Below the pieces are notes generated by a model. The model was not told the DNA's origin. It saw nothing but the letters and a program-made list of their open reading frames with translations, and did not search any database. Positions 36,501-46,236 of a stretch of 64,000 nt of DNA are shown here, in pieces; within the stretch, counting starts at the first letter, position 1; each line of letters starts with the position of its first letter. The stretch is from contig JAPWGK010000034.1 in NCBI GenBank assembly GCA_029641185.1, positions 62,001 to 126,000 of the forward strand, in the 5' to 3' direction. Origin of the DNA: Pseudofabraea citricarpa. Its lineage: Eukaryota; Ascomycota; Leotiomycetes; Helotiales; Dermateaceae. Position numbers and translations under genes: made by a program.

Positions 36501-38808
36501 TGAAATTGGCTTGTCGAAGGCAACTGTACTTTCTGCTTCCGAAAAGGGACTCCCCAAACTCCCTGGAAATGTATCTGCTGCGCCTCCAGCTGCCAAGAAG
36601 GATCTTCCCAAAATCCCTGGTGATGTACCAACTATTGCAACTCGAAGTCAACCAAAAGCCAATTCTCGAGACCCAGATGCGGAGGCTAAGGAGGAAATTG
36701 CTAGATTGAATGCCCAGTTCATGGCAGAGGAGGCTCTCGCTGCTGAACGCAAGAAGCCGGAAATTCCTTCAATTCCGGAACCAGCACCAACACAAAAAGT
36801 CAAACAGCCGCCTGTTATGACGGAGGATGAGAAAGCTATGGCAGAGATTGCTCGACTTAATGCAGAAATAATGGCAGAGGCACTCGCTGCTGAATCCAAA
36901 GCTAAAGCGGTGGAAACAAAACCTCAAGAATCCCTTGTTTCGAAGTGGTTTTTCTCAGCGCCAAAGCCTGAACCCAAGCCGCTCTCTGAAGATGAATTAG
37001 CGATGCAAGAAATTGCCAGATTGAATGCCGAGATCATGGCAGAAGCTATGGCAGCTGAGAAAGCAGTGCCTTTACCTGAGCCCCCGAAGCCCGAACCGCC
37101 TAAAGCAACAGGTTTCTTCTCGAATATCTTATCACAACCGACAAAGCCAGTTGTTAAAGCCAGTGTGATTTCTGAAGAGGAGAAAGCCTTAGAGGAGATT
37201 GCAAAGTTGAACGCGGAGATTATGGCTGCTCAGGTCACAACACCACCCGAACCAAAAGCTGCAGCTCCTAAATCCAATCCCGATTCTCCGAAGGCAACAG
37301 GTTTCTTCTCGAATATATTAGGACAGCCCAAGAAACCGGTTGTGTCTGAAGAAGACAAGGCCAGGGAAGAGATTGCAAGATTGAACGCTGCAATCATGGC
37401 AGAGGCTTTGGCTGCTGAAAAATCTAAGCCAACTTCCGAACCACCAAAGCCTGAAACCCCTAAAGCAACGGGATTTTTCTCTGGCATCTTAGCACAACCG
37501 AAGAAACCGGATACCAAGTCTGAAGAAGAAAAGGCTCGGGAAGAGATTGCTAGGTTGAACGCGAAGAGTATGGTTGGGAAACAATCTATTGCAACTCTAC
37601 AACATGTGAAGCCTGACCGTCCTAAAACTATTGGATTCTCCTCTAACATCTTGACGCCACCAAAGAAGCCTGTTATGTCTGATGATGATGACAGGGCTAA
37701 AGAGGACATTGCCAAGTTAAATGCACAAGTAATGGCTGATATTATGACTGCTGAAGCACCGCTGGTTTCAGAGTCACGGAAATCTGAGCCCAAGAAATGG
37801 AATTTGTTCTCGAACATCATGAATAAACCAGAGGTTTCCGAGGAAGAAAAGGCCAGGGAGGAGATCAAGAGGCTGCAGGAAGAAATTATGGCTGAGGAAT
37901 CACGACAGCCCACTCCTAAAAGTATTGACTTCTTCTCGAGAACCATTCTTCCACCAACACATCCAGCTTTTGCACCTCGCACAACCCTGGAAGAAGAGAA
38001 GGCTAGAGGAGAGATTGCCAGATTGAATGCCGAGGTCTTGGCAGAAATTCAGACCTCAAAGGGACTCACCGCAAATGCAATCTCTCAGTCACAAACAGCC
38101 AACCTTATTGGTGCGGATGTACTAAGTGCGGCACGCGCAGAGGAGAGAGAGAACGAGAAGATTCTATCTGGAGCCAACAATAGAATTTCAGCTGAGGAAC
38201 TCCAGGCCATACAAGTAAGAGAAGAACTCGAACAGATGAAAGCTGAGATCATGGCCGAGGATCTCAGTGATATGGAATCTGAAGTGGAGTATACCGAGCC
38301 CACCAGAGAAGAGTATGTTGAGCCTATCACAGCAGACGAACCCAGAGAACCCGAGTTCGTGCCCGCCAAACCCAAATATGACCTCGCTTATTTCGAAGAG
38401 CTCGCCAAAGAACGAGCGCGCGAGGAGATTGCGAGGATGAAAGCCGACACGCAATCAGCATCTGAATCATCCAAAACTGAATCGATCTCCACACCCATCG
38501 AAGATGATGTCACGGCAGAAGATCTCGAAATCCTGCGCGCGCGCGAGGAACTCGCCATCATGACAAAAGAGATGGAAGATGAGTATTTCACCGACGATAT
38601 CTTCTCCGAGTATGAGACTGAGGATGAGAAGGAGACGCCGCTGACGAGCTCTTCTTCGTCTTCCCTCAGCGCGGACCCCGAGATAGATGCCAATGAGGTT
38701 CTGAAGCCGCTCTGGTTGGCTGAGGGAGTGCCCATCTCGTCGAGAGTCAGCTTGTTGAATAAGGGGTTGGATGGTTTGATGAAGGATCTTAAGGCGGTTG
38801 AGGTTTAG
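33577..38808 (+). CDS. Large low-complexity protein with two distinct repeat arrays, family unknown
   Basis: A single exon encodes 1743 residues from the first ATG at 33577. There is no signal peptide or membrane span. The N-terminal third carries at least six copies of an LRxRhxARxPISA unit (for example ALRERLAARQPISA, SLRERMAARVPITA), one expanded into serial NRVPISAAV units. The middle is Pro/Lys/Glu-rich (KPIE, TKQLQ). The last third carries about twelve copies of a charged helix of the form EEEKAREEIARLNAEIMAEALAAE. Between these come short aromatic motifs, GFFSNIL(S/G)QPKKP. Related short motifs (GFFSRIL, GVFDRFF, GVFNRLF, GVFGRLFG) also recur from residue 21 through the N-terminal half. 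The design suggests a multivalent scaffold or tether. I do not recognise the family and assign no function. The C-terminus is acidic and Ser-rich. Confidence 0.8.
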   Translation: MSTETTPPAPVVPAPAPSRFGFFSRILGPAAPAKSDSPAATAIAETKPEPQQLQEAPASVADSGTLLRERLRARVPISANQSSNASQPAAQAAPAKATPKKDRSKKPTNNQFKLFGDVLVQPNANSDVLDRLLDQAAPAPKPAPKPAARPVASSPAPAPQAAPSPPPKPTPQPALPDPTPPKQAPSPQPDPSPPAEPIKPLPVQPTASNLDDVVVPVMASIALRNRLNARVPISASRIETPSRLNRAESSSSTTSSALRDRMNARAPISAALASRTPITAAINNRVLISAAVANRVPISEAVNNRVPISAALSNRVPIASSRTEAPATSNYASRSLNRSESAVSSALRERLAARQPISARLQTQPGRGTPNLSLDTTVEQTTSLVSGQEPPAPATANGGVFDRFFAARANSEAVSSPTTTIPEKSPVAEPVKVAPRAPQSLASVARSAVVVSTATSSLRERMAARQPISTRLQTNATQNAIPNRFAASRFQAQPNVEQNPPPVAIPASPEKPTPDILPVAEDLAAARPSEPESSPPTSDPVLPAANAGVFNRLFGARAAAAPTSTDVSSEIPAVQPPRFARQAAPSSFASVATQAVAVNSATSSLRERMAARVPITAAQPTTATSRIARSPSPPKAQLVEQEPPKPEPEPESSAPSAGIFSNIFGSKPATVELVKEEPLVQVVKAQEPIALPPKIPEPVSKPTVKAKEPIVPSVKALEPVSKPIPVTLENPAPILTATSTETDAAVNTGVFGRLFGRQAKPTEIKADDISPKEEAKVVPKPEVVQNLPKEQIEPTPNPIEVIVTKELTIETKPATKSPQIATKQLQETKPVTKPIEVITTKQLQIEQTKPTQKPIETITVTAIPREEPTIVEIAPMKPLPPPKDLQPRRTAESSALPQLPVSPIKVNPPKRLPKEEPELTTSPEMARIEVADIKEEPIFPVKSRSMSVEREHEGPGLLAQPAKEVPTEIKSQERPEIGLSKATVLSASEKGLPKLPGNVSAAPPAAKKDLPKIPGDVPTIATRSQPKANSRDPDAEAKEEIARLNAQFMAEEALAAERKKPEIPSIPEPAPTQKVKQPPVMTEDEKAMAEIARLNAEIMAEALAAESKAKAVETKPQESLVSKWFFSAPKPEPKPLSEDELAMQEIARLNAEIMAEAMAAEKAVPLPEPPKPEPPKATGFFSNILSQPTKPVVKASVISEEEKALEEIAKLNAEIMAAQVTTPPEPKAAAPKSNPDSPKATGFFSNILGQPKKPVVSEEDKAREEIARLNAAIMAEALAAEKSKPTSEPPKPETPKATGFFSGILAQPKKPDTKSEEEKAREEIARLNAKSMVGKQSIATLQHVKPDRPKTIGFSSNILTPPKKPVMSDDDDRAKEDIAKLNAQVMADIMTAEAPLVSESRKSEPKKWNLFSNIMNKPEVSEEEKAREEIKRLQEEIMAEESRQPTPKSIDFFSRTILPPTHPAFAPRTTLEEEKARGEIARLNAEVLAEIQTSKGLTANAISQSQTANLIGADVLSAARAEERENEKILSGANNRISAEELQAIQVREELEQMKAEIMAEDLSDMESEVEYTEPTREEYVEPITADEPREPEFVPAKPKYDLAYFEELAKERAREEIARMKADTQSASESSKTESISTPIEDDVTAEDLEILRAREELAIMTKEMEDEYFTDDIFSEYETEDEKETPLTSSSSSSLSADPEIDANEVLKPLWLAEGVPISSRVSLLNKGLDGLMKDLKAVEV
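36680..38580 (+). repeat. Coding repeat: charged-helix units
   Basis: About twelve degenerate units of roughly 150-170 bases encode EEIARLNAEIMAE-type helices plus a linker. The units begin near 36680, 36820, 36985, 37165, 37345, 37515, 37675, 37840 and 37990, and there are three weaker units after 38150. DNA identity between units is high enough that misassembly or copy variation between strains is possible. Confidence 0.75.
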
Positions 38809-39196
38809 AGGGAGTAAACTTTTGGGCAGGCCTCTTAGGATATATTATTTTAATAATTAATTAACTTTCAATTCAAAAGATCAAATGAGTTGATGCATGT
38901 CTGGAATTCTTTTTTTATTATTATATATGTTATATATGATGTACCTTCGAGTGAATCCTGATGAGTAGATATATGTTCATGTTTATATTTAGTAGGGTTA
39001 GAAGTCTCAGAAGTCTGAGGATAGCAGCCGTACAAATCTGTCTAGAACAGCAAAGTGCACAGGTAGGGTAACAGCTGTCTGTGGTTCCTTCTCTTTTTAC
39101 ACCTAAGTAGTAAAAGCCTACTTTATTCCACACATTCACCCTTCTCACTTAATCAATCATCCAAATCGCTGTCGTCGATTTTTATTTTCTACCAAG
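38809..39196. other. Intergenic between repeat-protein and protease genes
   Basis: No gene supported. It is AT-rich near 38840-38940 (probable 3' UTR and terminator of the upstream gene) and is followed by the protease promoter. Confidence 0.5.
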
Positions 39197-40932
39197 ATGT
39201 TCGGGTCTGAGTCTACAAGTCAACGGCGGGCGCTATCAAAGCTAGCATCCTTTAAATACCCACAACCTGGTCACTCCAACAAAATTTTGTCCGACATCCT
39301 CATCGCCCCAATCATCCCCATCGCCCCAATCATCCCCATCATGCCGATCACCACCTTCACCGACACACAACAAAGCGAACGCGCCAGATATGGATGTCAT
39401 GGCATCAGTATATTGGCTAGCAGTAACCCTGCAAGCATTCATCCATCCCAGGATTTCTCGCACGGCCCTGTAAAGCAGATCGGTGCTGCTGAGCTACATA
39501 CCTTGCCGCTAGGGTTTGCAGATGCCTACGAGACAAAAGTGCACCCAGCGATGATAAGCTGGCTTGAGCATCACAAATGCTTGGAGGCGTTCAGGGAGGC
39601 GCATGTGCTGCGCATGGGATTTGATGATGCAGAAATGCATCTCACCATCTTGATCATCTTCGCCAATGACAAATTAACCATTGACGAGGCCAATGCCATC
39701 GCTACGAGCATCTCCCAGTGCCTAGTTGCCGAAGGATTCACGCAGCAGAACAACAAAGCTGTCCATGTTGACATCTGTCAGCGCAGACGCCTCCCCAACT
39801 ATGTCACCGACACTCGAGGTACCTGGTCAATCTGGGGCGAGAACCTGTTCACCAACTACGCAAATGTGCTTGATGAGCCGACTCCCCTCCCAGGCTCATC
39901 CATCAGCTTAGACGACAAGACCGCTTGCACAGGAACTCTCACTGGTTACGTCCAACATGACGGAACGATTTTCGCGCTGACAAATGCTCACGTTGTCCAT
40001 GGCAATGAAGGCGTTCAAATGGGCACCACCGAACCCTACATGCATGCGGAGGGACATGAGAAGTACGAGGTTCGTTCTCCTTCTGTGGCTGATTACATTG
40101 AAACCAAAAGCACCATCGCCAATTTCATATTTGGAAGTCTGTCCTTGCCAGAAGAAAAGACAAGAACCTCTGTCATAACTTCATGCCGCAAGCTTGAGAA
40201 GCTTGTTAGCTACGACACCAAATTGGGTTTTGTTCGAGCTACCTCTGGTCTGGTCCCACCAGCCTCGACGCAGGATCCGCGTCAGGACTGGGCTCTGATT
40301 GAGTGCTACACAGAGAATGGTCGGGAATTTATCAACAAGGTAAGCCGTTGATTGCTATTGCGATGAGACGATTTAAAACTAACTACGGATAGCACCGCCA
40401 GCTGAACGAGGATCTGAATTCACAGGACAATTTCCTTCCTACGTCAAAGGAGATGAACTACATGTCTGCCAATCATGATATTGAGTGGACGTCTATAAAG
40501 CCGGCCTACAATCACCTCGTCATGTCACCTAAGTTTGGGACAGTAAGCACGGCACCTTTCAGGGGAAGTCCAGCGTTCTACATCAAACCCCCAAGCGCAC
40601 GAACGAGAAGACTCTTGCCCGCCGTACATAATGGACTAAAGTCAACGCAGCACCATGGTACATGCGGGATTACTCGTGAACATACCTTCTGGTCTGCCTT
40701 TCCTCCTACTGTGGATCGAGGTTCAAATATGTGTCCCCTGACTATGGGTGGTGACTCGGGTTCCACTTTACTTGACCAGGATTGCAATGTCGCAGGTATT
40801 ATCTGGGGCGGGTGGAGAGAAGGGGACCGTGAGAGTACTTTGGACATAACCTATGCTGCACCTATCTCAGAGGTCTTGAAGAATATTGAGAAGCAGATGA
40901 CTTGGGAGGAGGGAAGTTTGACTTGGATCTGA
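39197..40932 (+). CDS. Trypsin-like serine protease (PA clan), non-secreted, with novel N-terminal region
   Basis: Exons 39197-40339 and 40393-40932 (phase 0) encode 560 residues. The protease domain covers about 235-550. The catalytic triad is readable as His265 in LTNAHVVHG, Asp364 in RQDWALIE and Ser503 in MGGDSGSTL, in the order of the chymotrypsin fold. The 230 residues before it match no domain I know. They include a strongly hydrophobic Pro/Ile stretch (about residues 34-52) encoded by an 18-base tandem duplication. No N-terminal signal peptide is present, because that hydrophobic stretch starts too late and is full of prolines. Fungi carry uncharacterised families of such intracellular trypsin-like proteins. 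Substrate unknown. Confidence 0.8.
39302..39337 (+). repeat. 18-base tandem duplication inside the protease gene
   Basis: Two exact copies of ATCGCCCCAATCATCCCC lie head to tail. Translated, they give alternating Ile-Pro-Ile/Ala-Pro residues in the protease N-terminus. Confidence 0.9.
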
Positions 40933-41769
40933 GAGCGTCTAGACTGAAGGGATACAGCCTATGTCATTTCTCTGGCGTTACTCATTCTTTCGCGTTCGGA
41001 AACACCCACCTGCATGTTTTAGAGTGCATTGTCATTGCCGTTTAGCTTGCGCTGTTAGCAAGCAAGGCAGTAAGCTGTTTAGAACAATTCAACTCATCAT
41101 TTTTACGTTGCTCTCTTCAGCTGCCGCAGTCGTGAAATTTGAAACATATATTTCATCTTTTAAACCCCTTTTAGCTGCTTGCCCCTCTTTTATACCCATT
41201 TTCCGTTATTACTTGCTAAGTTTATGTGAGGAACCCTTACGTAAATAGTAAAAAGGCAATGAAGCACACGACGACCTACCGAATTTGAAGTCCATCAAAT
41301 CTGTATTACTCGACGATAAGATAAGCCGAAGAGTGAAAAGCCACACGCCAGCAACAAAACCAGCTCTCTCCTTTTTTGTGTCTGGCAACACCAATTAGGA
41401 GCTCTCGTCTCTGTTATCTCAGCACAGCCAACCAAGAGCCAAGAAGCACTACCCCCAGATAGTCAGGTGAGAAGCATGTAGCGAGCAGTTGTTCGCCGCA
41501 CTCCGAAGGCGACGGTTATCTATTGGCCAATGGCTTTTGTGTTGCAGGTACGGAATACAAAGATGGAGCTCGGTCATTGGTTGTGTGCTCACTGCACTTA
41601 ATCTTCACAGCTTGGCTATGTAGCTAACCACAGATGACTCTCTGGGCTCCAGGAACCAGGTACGCCTTCTTTTGCCTTATCGCAAGTAGATAATAAAATA
41701 AGATAGAATAGAAAAGTACAAGTAAATCACCGTCCCCTCAATAGCAAGAGCTCTCTCACCTCTCACCTA

Positions 41770-41801
<32 letters not shown>

Positions 41802-41828
41802 GCCTCTTTCCTAATCCTCTCCATCACG
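40933..41828. other. Intergenic: promoter of the S1/P1 nuclease gene
   Basis: No gene supported. The segment ends in a CT microsatellite (41771-41801) just before the nuclease start, typical of a pyrimidine-rich fungal core promoter or 5' UTR. Confidence 0.5.
41771..41801. repeat. (TC)n microsatellite in nuclease 5' region
   Basis: About 31 bases of near-perfect TC dinucleotides, 28 bases before the nuclease ATG. Confidence 0.9.
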
Positions 41829-42906
41829 ATGCATCTCCCCACCCTCCTCCCCCTCGTCTCCCTCGCCCTCCCCTTCCTCGCAACGGCATGGAACACCGAC
41901 ATCCACAACCAAATCGGCTTCATGGCCGAGAAGTTCCTAAAGCCATCGACAACCGCAATCGTGTCGAAGATCCTGACGGAGCCCATCTACAACGGGTCCA
42001 TCGGTCGCGCAGCCGCATGGGCGGATTCGTACCGACGGCTTCCCGAGGGGGCGCATACGTATCAGTGGCACTGGATTGATTCCGACGATACGGTATGTAT
42101 ATGCCTCAGTAGATAATGACCTCTAAGCTAAAATCAAACAGCCCCCCGCCGTATGCAACACCTACTACAACCGCGACTGTGCAAAGGGCGGCTGCATCGT
42201 ATCGGCCATCGCGAACCAGAGCCAGATCCTACGGAGCTGCATCCAAGCGGCAAAGACAGGCTCGCCTCTCCCAATCTACAGCAACAACACCAGCAGCAAC
42301 ACGACAGACCTGACATGTTCGCACGCGCTGAAGTTCCTGGTACATTTCACATCGGACCTAGCCCAGCCACTGCACACGTCGTACCTAGGCGAAGGCGGGA
42401 ACGCATTCAGCGTATCCTGGGGCGGGCGGACGAACAACTCGGTGCTGCACTCGATCTGGGACGGGGCGATCATCTACAGCCTGGCAGAGAAGACGAGCGT
42501 CAACGGGTCCTTCAGCACGAGCACCTTCAGCAACCAGAGCATCGACCCGTTCTTCGCCCGCACCCTCGTGCCGCGCATCCAGAGCGATCGCTTCTTCACC
42601 CCGACGGCTGACTGGGTCGCGTGTACGGACCCGGCGACGCCTGTTAAGTGCGCTATGCTGTGGGCCGAGGACTCGAATCGCTGGAATTGCGACTATGTCT
42701 ATAGCCAAGATATCAACGCGCCGGATCTCTTGACGAGTGGTTATTTTGAGGGCGCGTATCCCATTGTCGAGATCCAGATGAGCAAGGCCGCCCTCAGGCT
42801 CGCCACTTATCTGAATCGTCTTGTGGCGGAGGATTATGACGACGAGAGGGAGGTCGTGCTGAGGACGAACCCGGCGTGGAGGGAGTGGAGAAAGGATGAA
42901 TTGTGA
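41829..42906 (+). CDS. Secreted S1/P1-type zinc nuclease
   Basis: Exons 41829-42092 and 42142-42906 (phase 0 intron of 49 bases) encode 342 residues. The signal peptide is MHLPTLLPLVSLALPFLATA, with cleavage predicted before Trp21. That places the N-terminal Trp and His26 (WNTDIH) as zinc ligands, as in P1 nuclease. Further ligands are visible: Asp in AAWADSYR, His in YQWHWID, His and Asp in LVHFTSDLAQPLH, and His and Asp in LHSIWDG. The enzyme cuts single-stranded DNA and RNA and 3'-nucleotides outside the cell, usually for phosphate and nucleoside supply. The length fits secreted fungal members (about 290-340). Several Asn-X-Ser/Thr sites suggest N-glycosylation. Confidence 0.92.
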
Positions 42907-43834
42907 GGATGATCATTTGGAGGGGGTTTAGTTAGAGATAGGATTCACTTCGACGTATATAATAAAAGATTCTTACGAGATAATATATCTGCAGATCCGA
43001 TCCACATACGTATCCTTCCGTTCTTGAAAGTCTTAAGATACCGCGTTTGACTCAGAAGAAGAAAATAACAATTCAGAATTTCTCAGAGGATCCGATGTTA
43101 AAGCTGAAATTAGACTGCAGCTATAATATTTATTGAGGTATAACAAGGTGACATTAGCATAAGCAAATAGACCATATTTGAGCTGTGAGAGAACTGTAAA
43201 AGAAAAAGGATTAAATTGGAGTCAACGTTCTAGCAATGACTACGATATTATTAATCAACTCACGTGAAGGAAGACAATAGTAAATAACCCTACCAAGTCG
43301 CTTACCTCAAAAGTAACATGATCCCGTGTTCTGAATAGTAGGGTAACTTACCGGGACTTGGCAACGTCATTGGAGATTTTCTTTTCTATCAAAAGAATTT
43401 CGTCCCATCTTTCTCCAAAAGTATAAATACCTTGGAAGATACATGTTGTTTGATCTTTCCTTTTCGAATGGCTAGAATCACGATCAGAAGTTTCTTGTCG
43501 TGTCGCAACATTTAGTGGGCTGATTGATTTGAGAATGGTGTCAATTGAACCATCGCTCTATTTCTACTTATTCTGGGATGGCATTCATTTCGAAATCCCA
43601 TCTCGAAAACCCATGTCTCTCACCAAAGACATACACAGCCACGCCGAGAACATCATGTTTCGGCACTGTTTGACTCCTTCCGTCCAAGACTCTTGCACAT
43701 GTTTGCCCAGCGGATGACATAAGCGCTTTGGCGTTGTGCTGCCATTCCAACTCTCTTTCAGCTGAGCTTCATCATCCGCAACATCACATCTCCATCATTT
43801 CTCGCACTCCTGCAAGCACTGCAATCGATCCAAA
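42907..43834. other. Intergenic: rtg2-like gene promoter
   Basis: No gene supported. It holds the AT-rich 3' region of the nuclease, a GTATAAATAC element at 43421-43430 and a short open frame at 43529-43717, all upstream of the Rtg2-like gene. If transcription starts near 43450 the short frame would be an upstream ORF in a long leader. Confidence 0.45.
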
Positions 43835-45669
43835 ATGGGCGGTGGTGCACAGTATCCCCCCCTTCCGGAAGTGGCCGGCCACAAGGGCAACCAATACCTG
43901 CGGGGCATTGTTGACATGGGCAGGTAAGCCCCCCCCATCAGCATTTGCATCAATTGCCATCTCATATCACATACAGCAATGGAATTCGCTTCTCCGTTTC
44001 TAACTTGGAACCTCCTACTTCTCGCATCTTGCCTACGCTCGTCTCGTATCGGTTGGACATCAGTCTGTATGAGGCTCAGTACGACTCCGAGACGGGCGAA
44101 CGCATCCCTATCCCTGACGATGTCATCGATGCCATTATCGCTGCCCTCCTCCGCTTCAAGATCATCTGCAAGGATCTGGAAGTCCCAGATAAGTACATCC
44201 GCATCATTGCCACCGAAGCCACTCGCACAGCTGCCAACTCGCTCCAGTATCGCAAGGAGATCAAGAAGGTCACGGGTCTTGAAGTCGAGATGCTGGGAAA
44301 AGAGGAAGAGGGCTACGTTGGTGCTCTGGGTGTCGCCAGTGGCTTCTCTGATGTAACAGGTCTCGTCATGGATCTCGGTGGTGGTAGTACCCAGATTACT
44401 TGGATCAAATCACGTGATGGCAACGTCCACGTCAGTCCCAAGGGATCTGTCAGTTTCCCATACGGTGCAGCTGCCCTGACCAAGAAGCTGGCTGAGCTGA
44501 GATCGGGGAAGAGCGAGGAAGAGGCAGAGGCAGCAGTGGATAAATTCCGCGAAGAGATGAAGACGAACTTCTTGAAAGCATACAACGAGTTGGAGATTCC
44601 TGAAGACATGATTGACGCTGCCAAGACTGGTGGTGGTTTTCCGGTATTCCTTTCTGGTGGTGGATTCCGTGGTTGGGGCTACTTGCTCTTGTATATGAGC
44701 CAGGTTCATGGTCGTCATTATCCCATCTCGCTCATCAATGGCTTCTCAGCAAGCAAAGCGAAGTTCGAGGATGTAGAAACGCTCAAGAAGGTGGCACGAC
44801 AAGCAGACAAGATCTTCCGTGTCTCAGATCGACGTCGTGCTCAAGTTCCCGCAGTGGCTTTTTTGGTCAATGTTTTGGCTCAGGCATTACCACATGGTAT
44901 CAAGGTAGCACATTTCTGTCAGGGAGGTGTGCGTGAAGGAGTCTTGTTCCGAGAGCTCGATCCGACGGTCAGAAATGATGATCCCTTAGAGACAGCCACA
45001 CAAAAGTATGCCCATAAGTCAGCTGATGCCATGGGTGATCTTATCCTGGCTTCCATACCAGAGAATTCAAAGGACGGCGGACGATCATTCCCAGACACCA
45101 TCAGCAAACATGTCATTCACGCATTCGCCAATATCATGTATGAGTACTCACCCATGTCCAAGGAGACTGCTTCGACAGGTGCTCTGTACAGTACCAGTAC
45201 CGGCATCATGTCATCGACACACGGAGTGACGCACTCCGATCGAGCACTTCTCGCTCTGATGCTCGAAGAGAGATACGAAGGCGAACTCCCACCACGCGAA
45301 GCCGAGTTCAAGCTCAGCCTGCAAGAGATCCTGACGCCCGAAGAAGTCTGGTGGACGAGATACCTCGGTGCCGTAGGACTCTTGGTCAGTAAAGTGTACC
45401 CGGCTGGCGTGATTGATGAGAAGAGACCCCGACTGCAGGTCGAAGCGGAGTGGGCTAGCGGGTTCGGCAAGGACGACGATAAAGAGGGATTGAGGCTGAT
45501 CCTGTCGATTGAGAAAGTCAAGGATGACCCGATGATGCTCAAGCAGGCGCTGGAAGATCACGTCGAGGATATTGACAAGGTCGGCAAGAGGAAGAATTGG
45601 ATCGGTGGCCGTGAGGGCTGGGGTATGGCGGTGGATATCAAGATCAAGGAGGTCAAGAAACTTGATTGA
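43835..45669 (+). CDS. RTG2: Rtg2-like retrograde regulator (Ppx/GppA phosphatase fold)
   Basis: Exons 43835-43923 and 43977-45669 encode 593 residues. The first exon supplies the start of the ATP-binding fold (YLRGIVDMGS), joined by splicing to NGIRFSVSNL. The second nucleotide motif is DLGGGSTQITW near residue 162. A glycine-rich turn, FLSGGGFRGWGYLLLYM, and HFCQGGVREGVLF are further Ppx/GppA family features. The C-terminal 250 residues match the fungal Rtg2 extension. In yeast, Rtg2 is a cytosolic sensor that links mitochondrial state to nuclear gene expression (RTG pathway). Filamentous-fungal orthologues are conserved, but their role is less clear and enzymatic exopolyphosphatase activity is not excluded. 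Confidence 0.9.
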
Positions 45670-46236
45670 GTGATCTGGGTGGCTTATGTTCTGTAGGTTT
45701 ATTGCTGCATCGTATCGTGTTGACTGGCTGGCTTCGATGGCGTTTTACTGAAGGAGAAGATGAAATGAAGAGAAAAGAAAATTGTAGGGATATATCGGAG
45801 GAAATGCATGGATGGTCACAGTGAGTTTGTGTTTGTAAAATCCTAGTTGGTAGTAAAATCGAAAATGAAATGAAATGTAAAAGGAAAAGAAAGACGACTA
45901 CAGCAAGAATGTTACCTGATCAGGACTTCTCTCTTTTCTTTTCTTCTTTTCTCTCTTTCTTGGGGGCCAGCCCCCAAGCCCCCAAGCGCTGCGCGGCCGT
46001 GAGTATATTTGGTCAGGTCGCTTAATTAATCAAGCATGGATGCAGTGTAGTTGTTCTGTTGATGCTCATATTGAAATCCGAGAATTGGAAAAGGTTCATG
46101 TCATTACCTCACTTGGACGTTGTCTTTGCGCTATCTATGCTGCTCCTGCTATGAAGTTTGTCATGTTGAAAAAAGAGATGACGCCTTGAACACCATCCTA
46201 AAATCAAAAGTATCCTACCCTCTCACTTCCCATCCC
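45670..46236. other. Convergent intergenic region
   Basis: It lies between the 3' ends of the Rtg2-like gene (plus) and the type II membrane protein gene (minus). No gene is supported. It contains a TC-rich run and a GC-rich palindromic repeat at 45959-46000. Confidence 0.5.
45959..46000. repeat. GC-rich palindromic dispersed repeat
   Basis: CTTGGGGGC-CA-GCCCCCAAG (45959-45978) is a perfect 9-bp inverted repeat, followed by CCCCCAAGCGCTGCGCGGCC. It is much richer in GC than its surroundings. A decayed relative is at 28491-28525. Its position in a convergent 3' interval fits a tolerated insertion. Confidence 0.6.

Noticed and set aside
43529..43717. 62-codon frame upstream of the Rtg2-like gene
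   Set aside because: Probably chance, or at most an upstream ORF in a long leader; no protein evidence.
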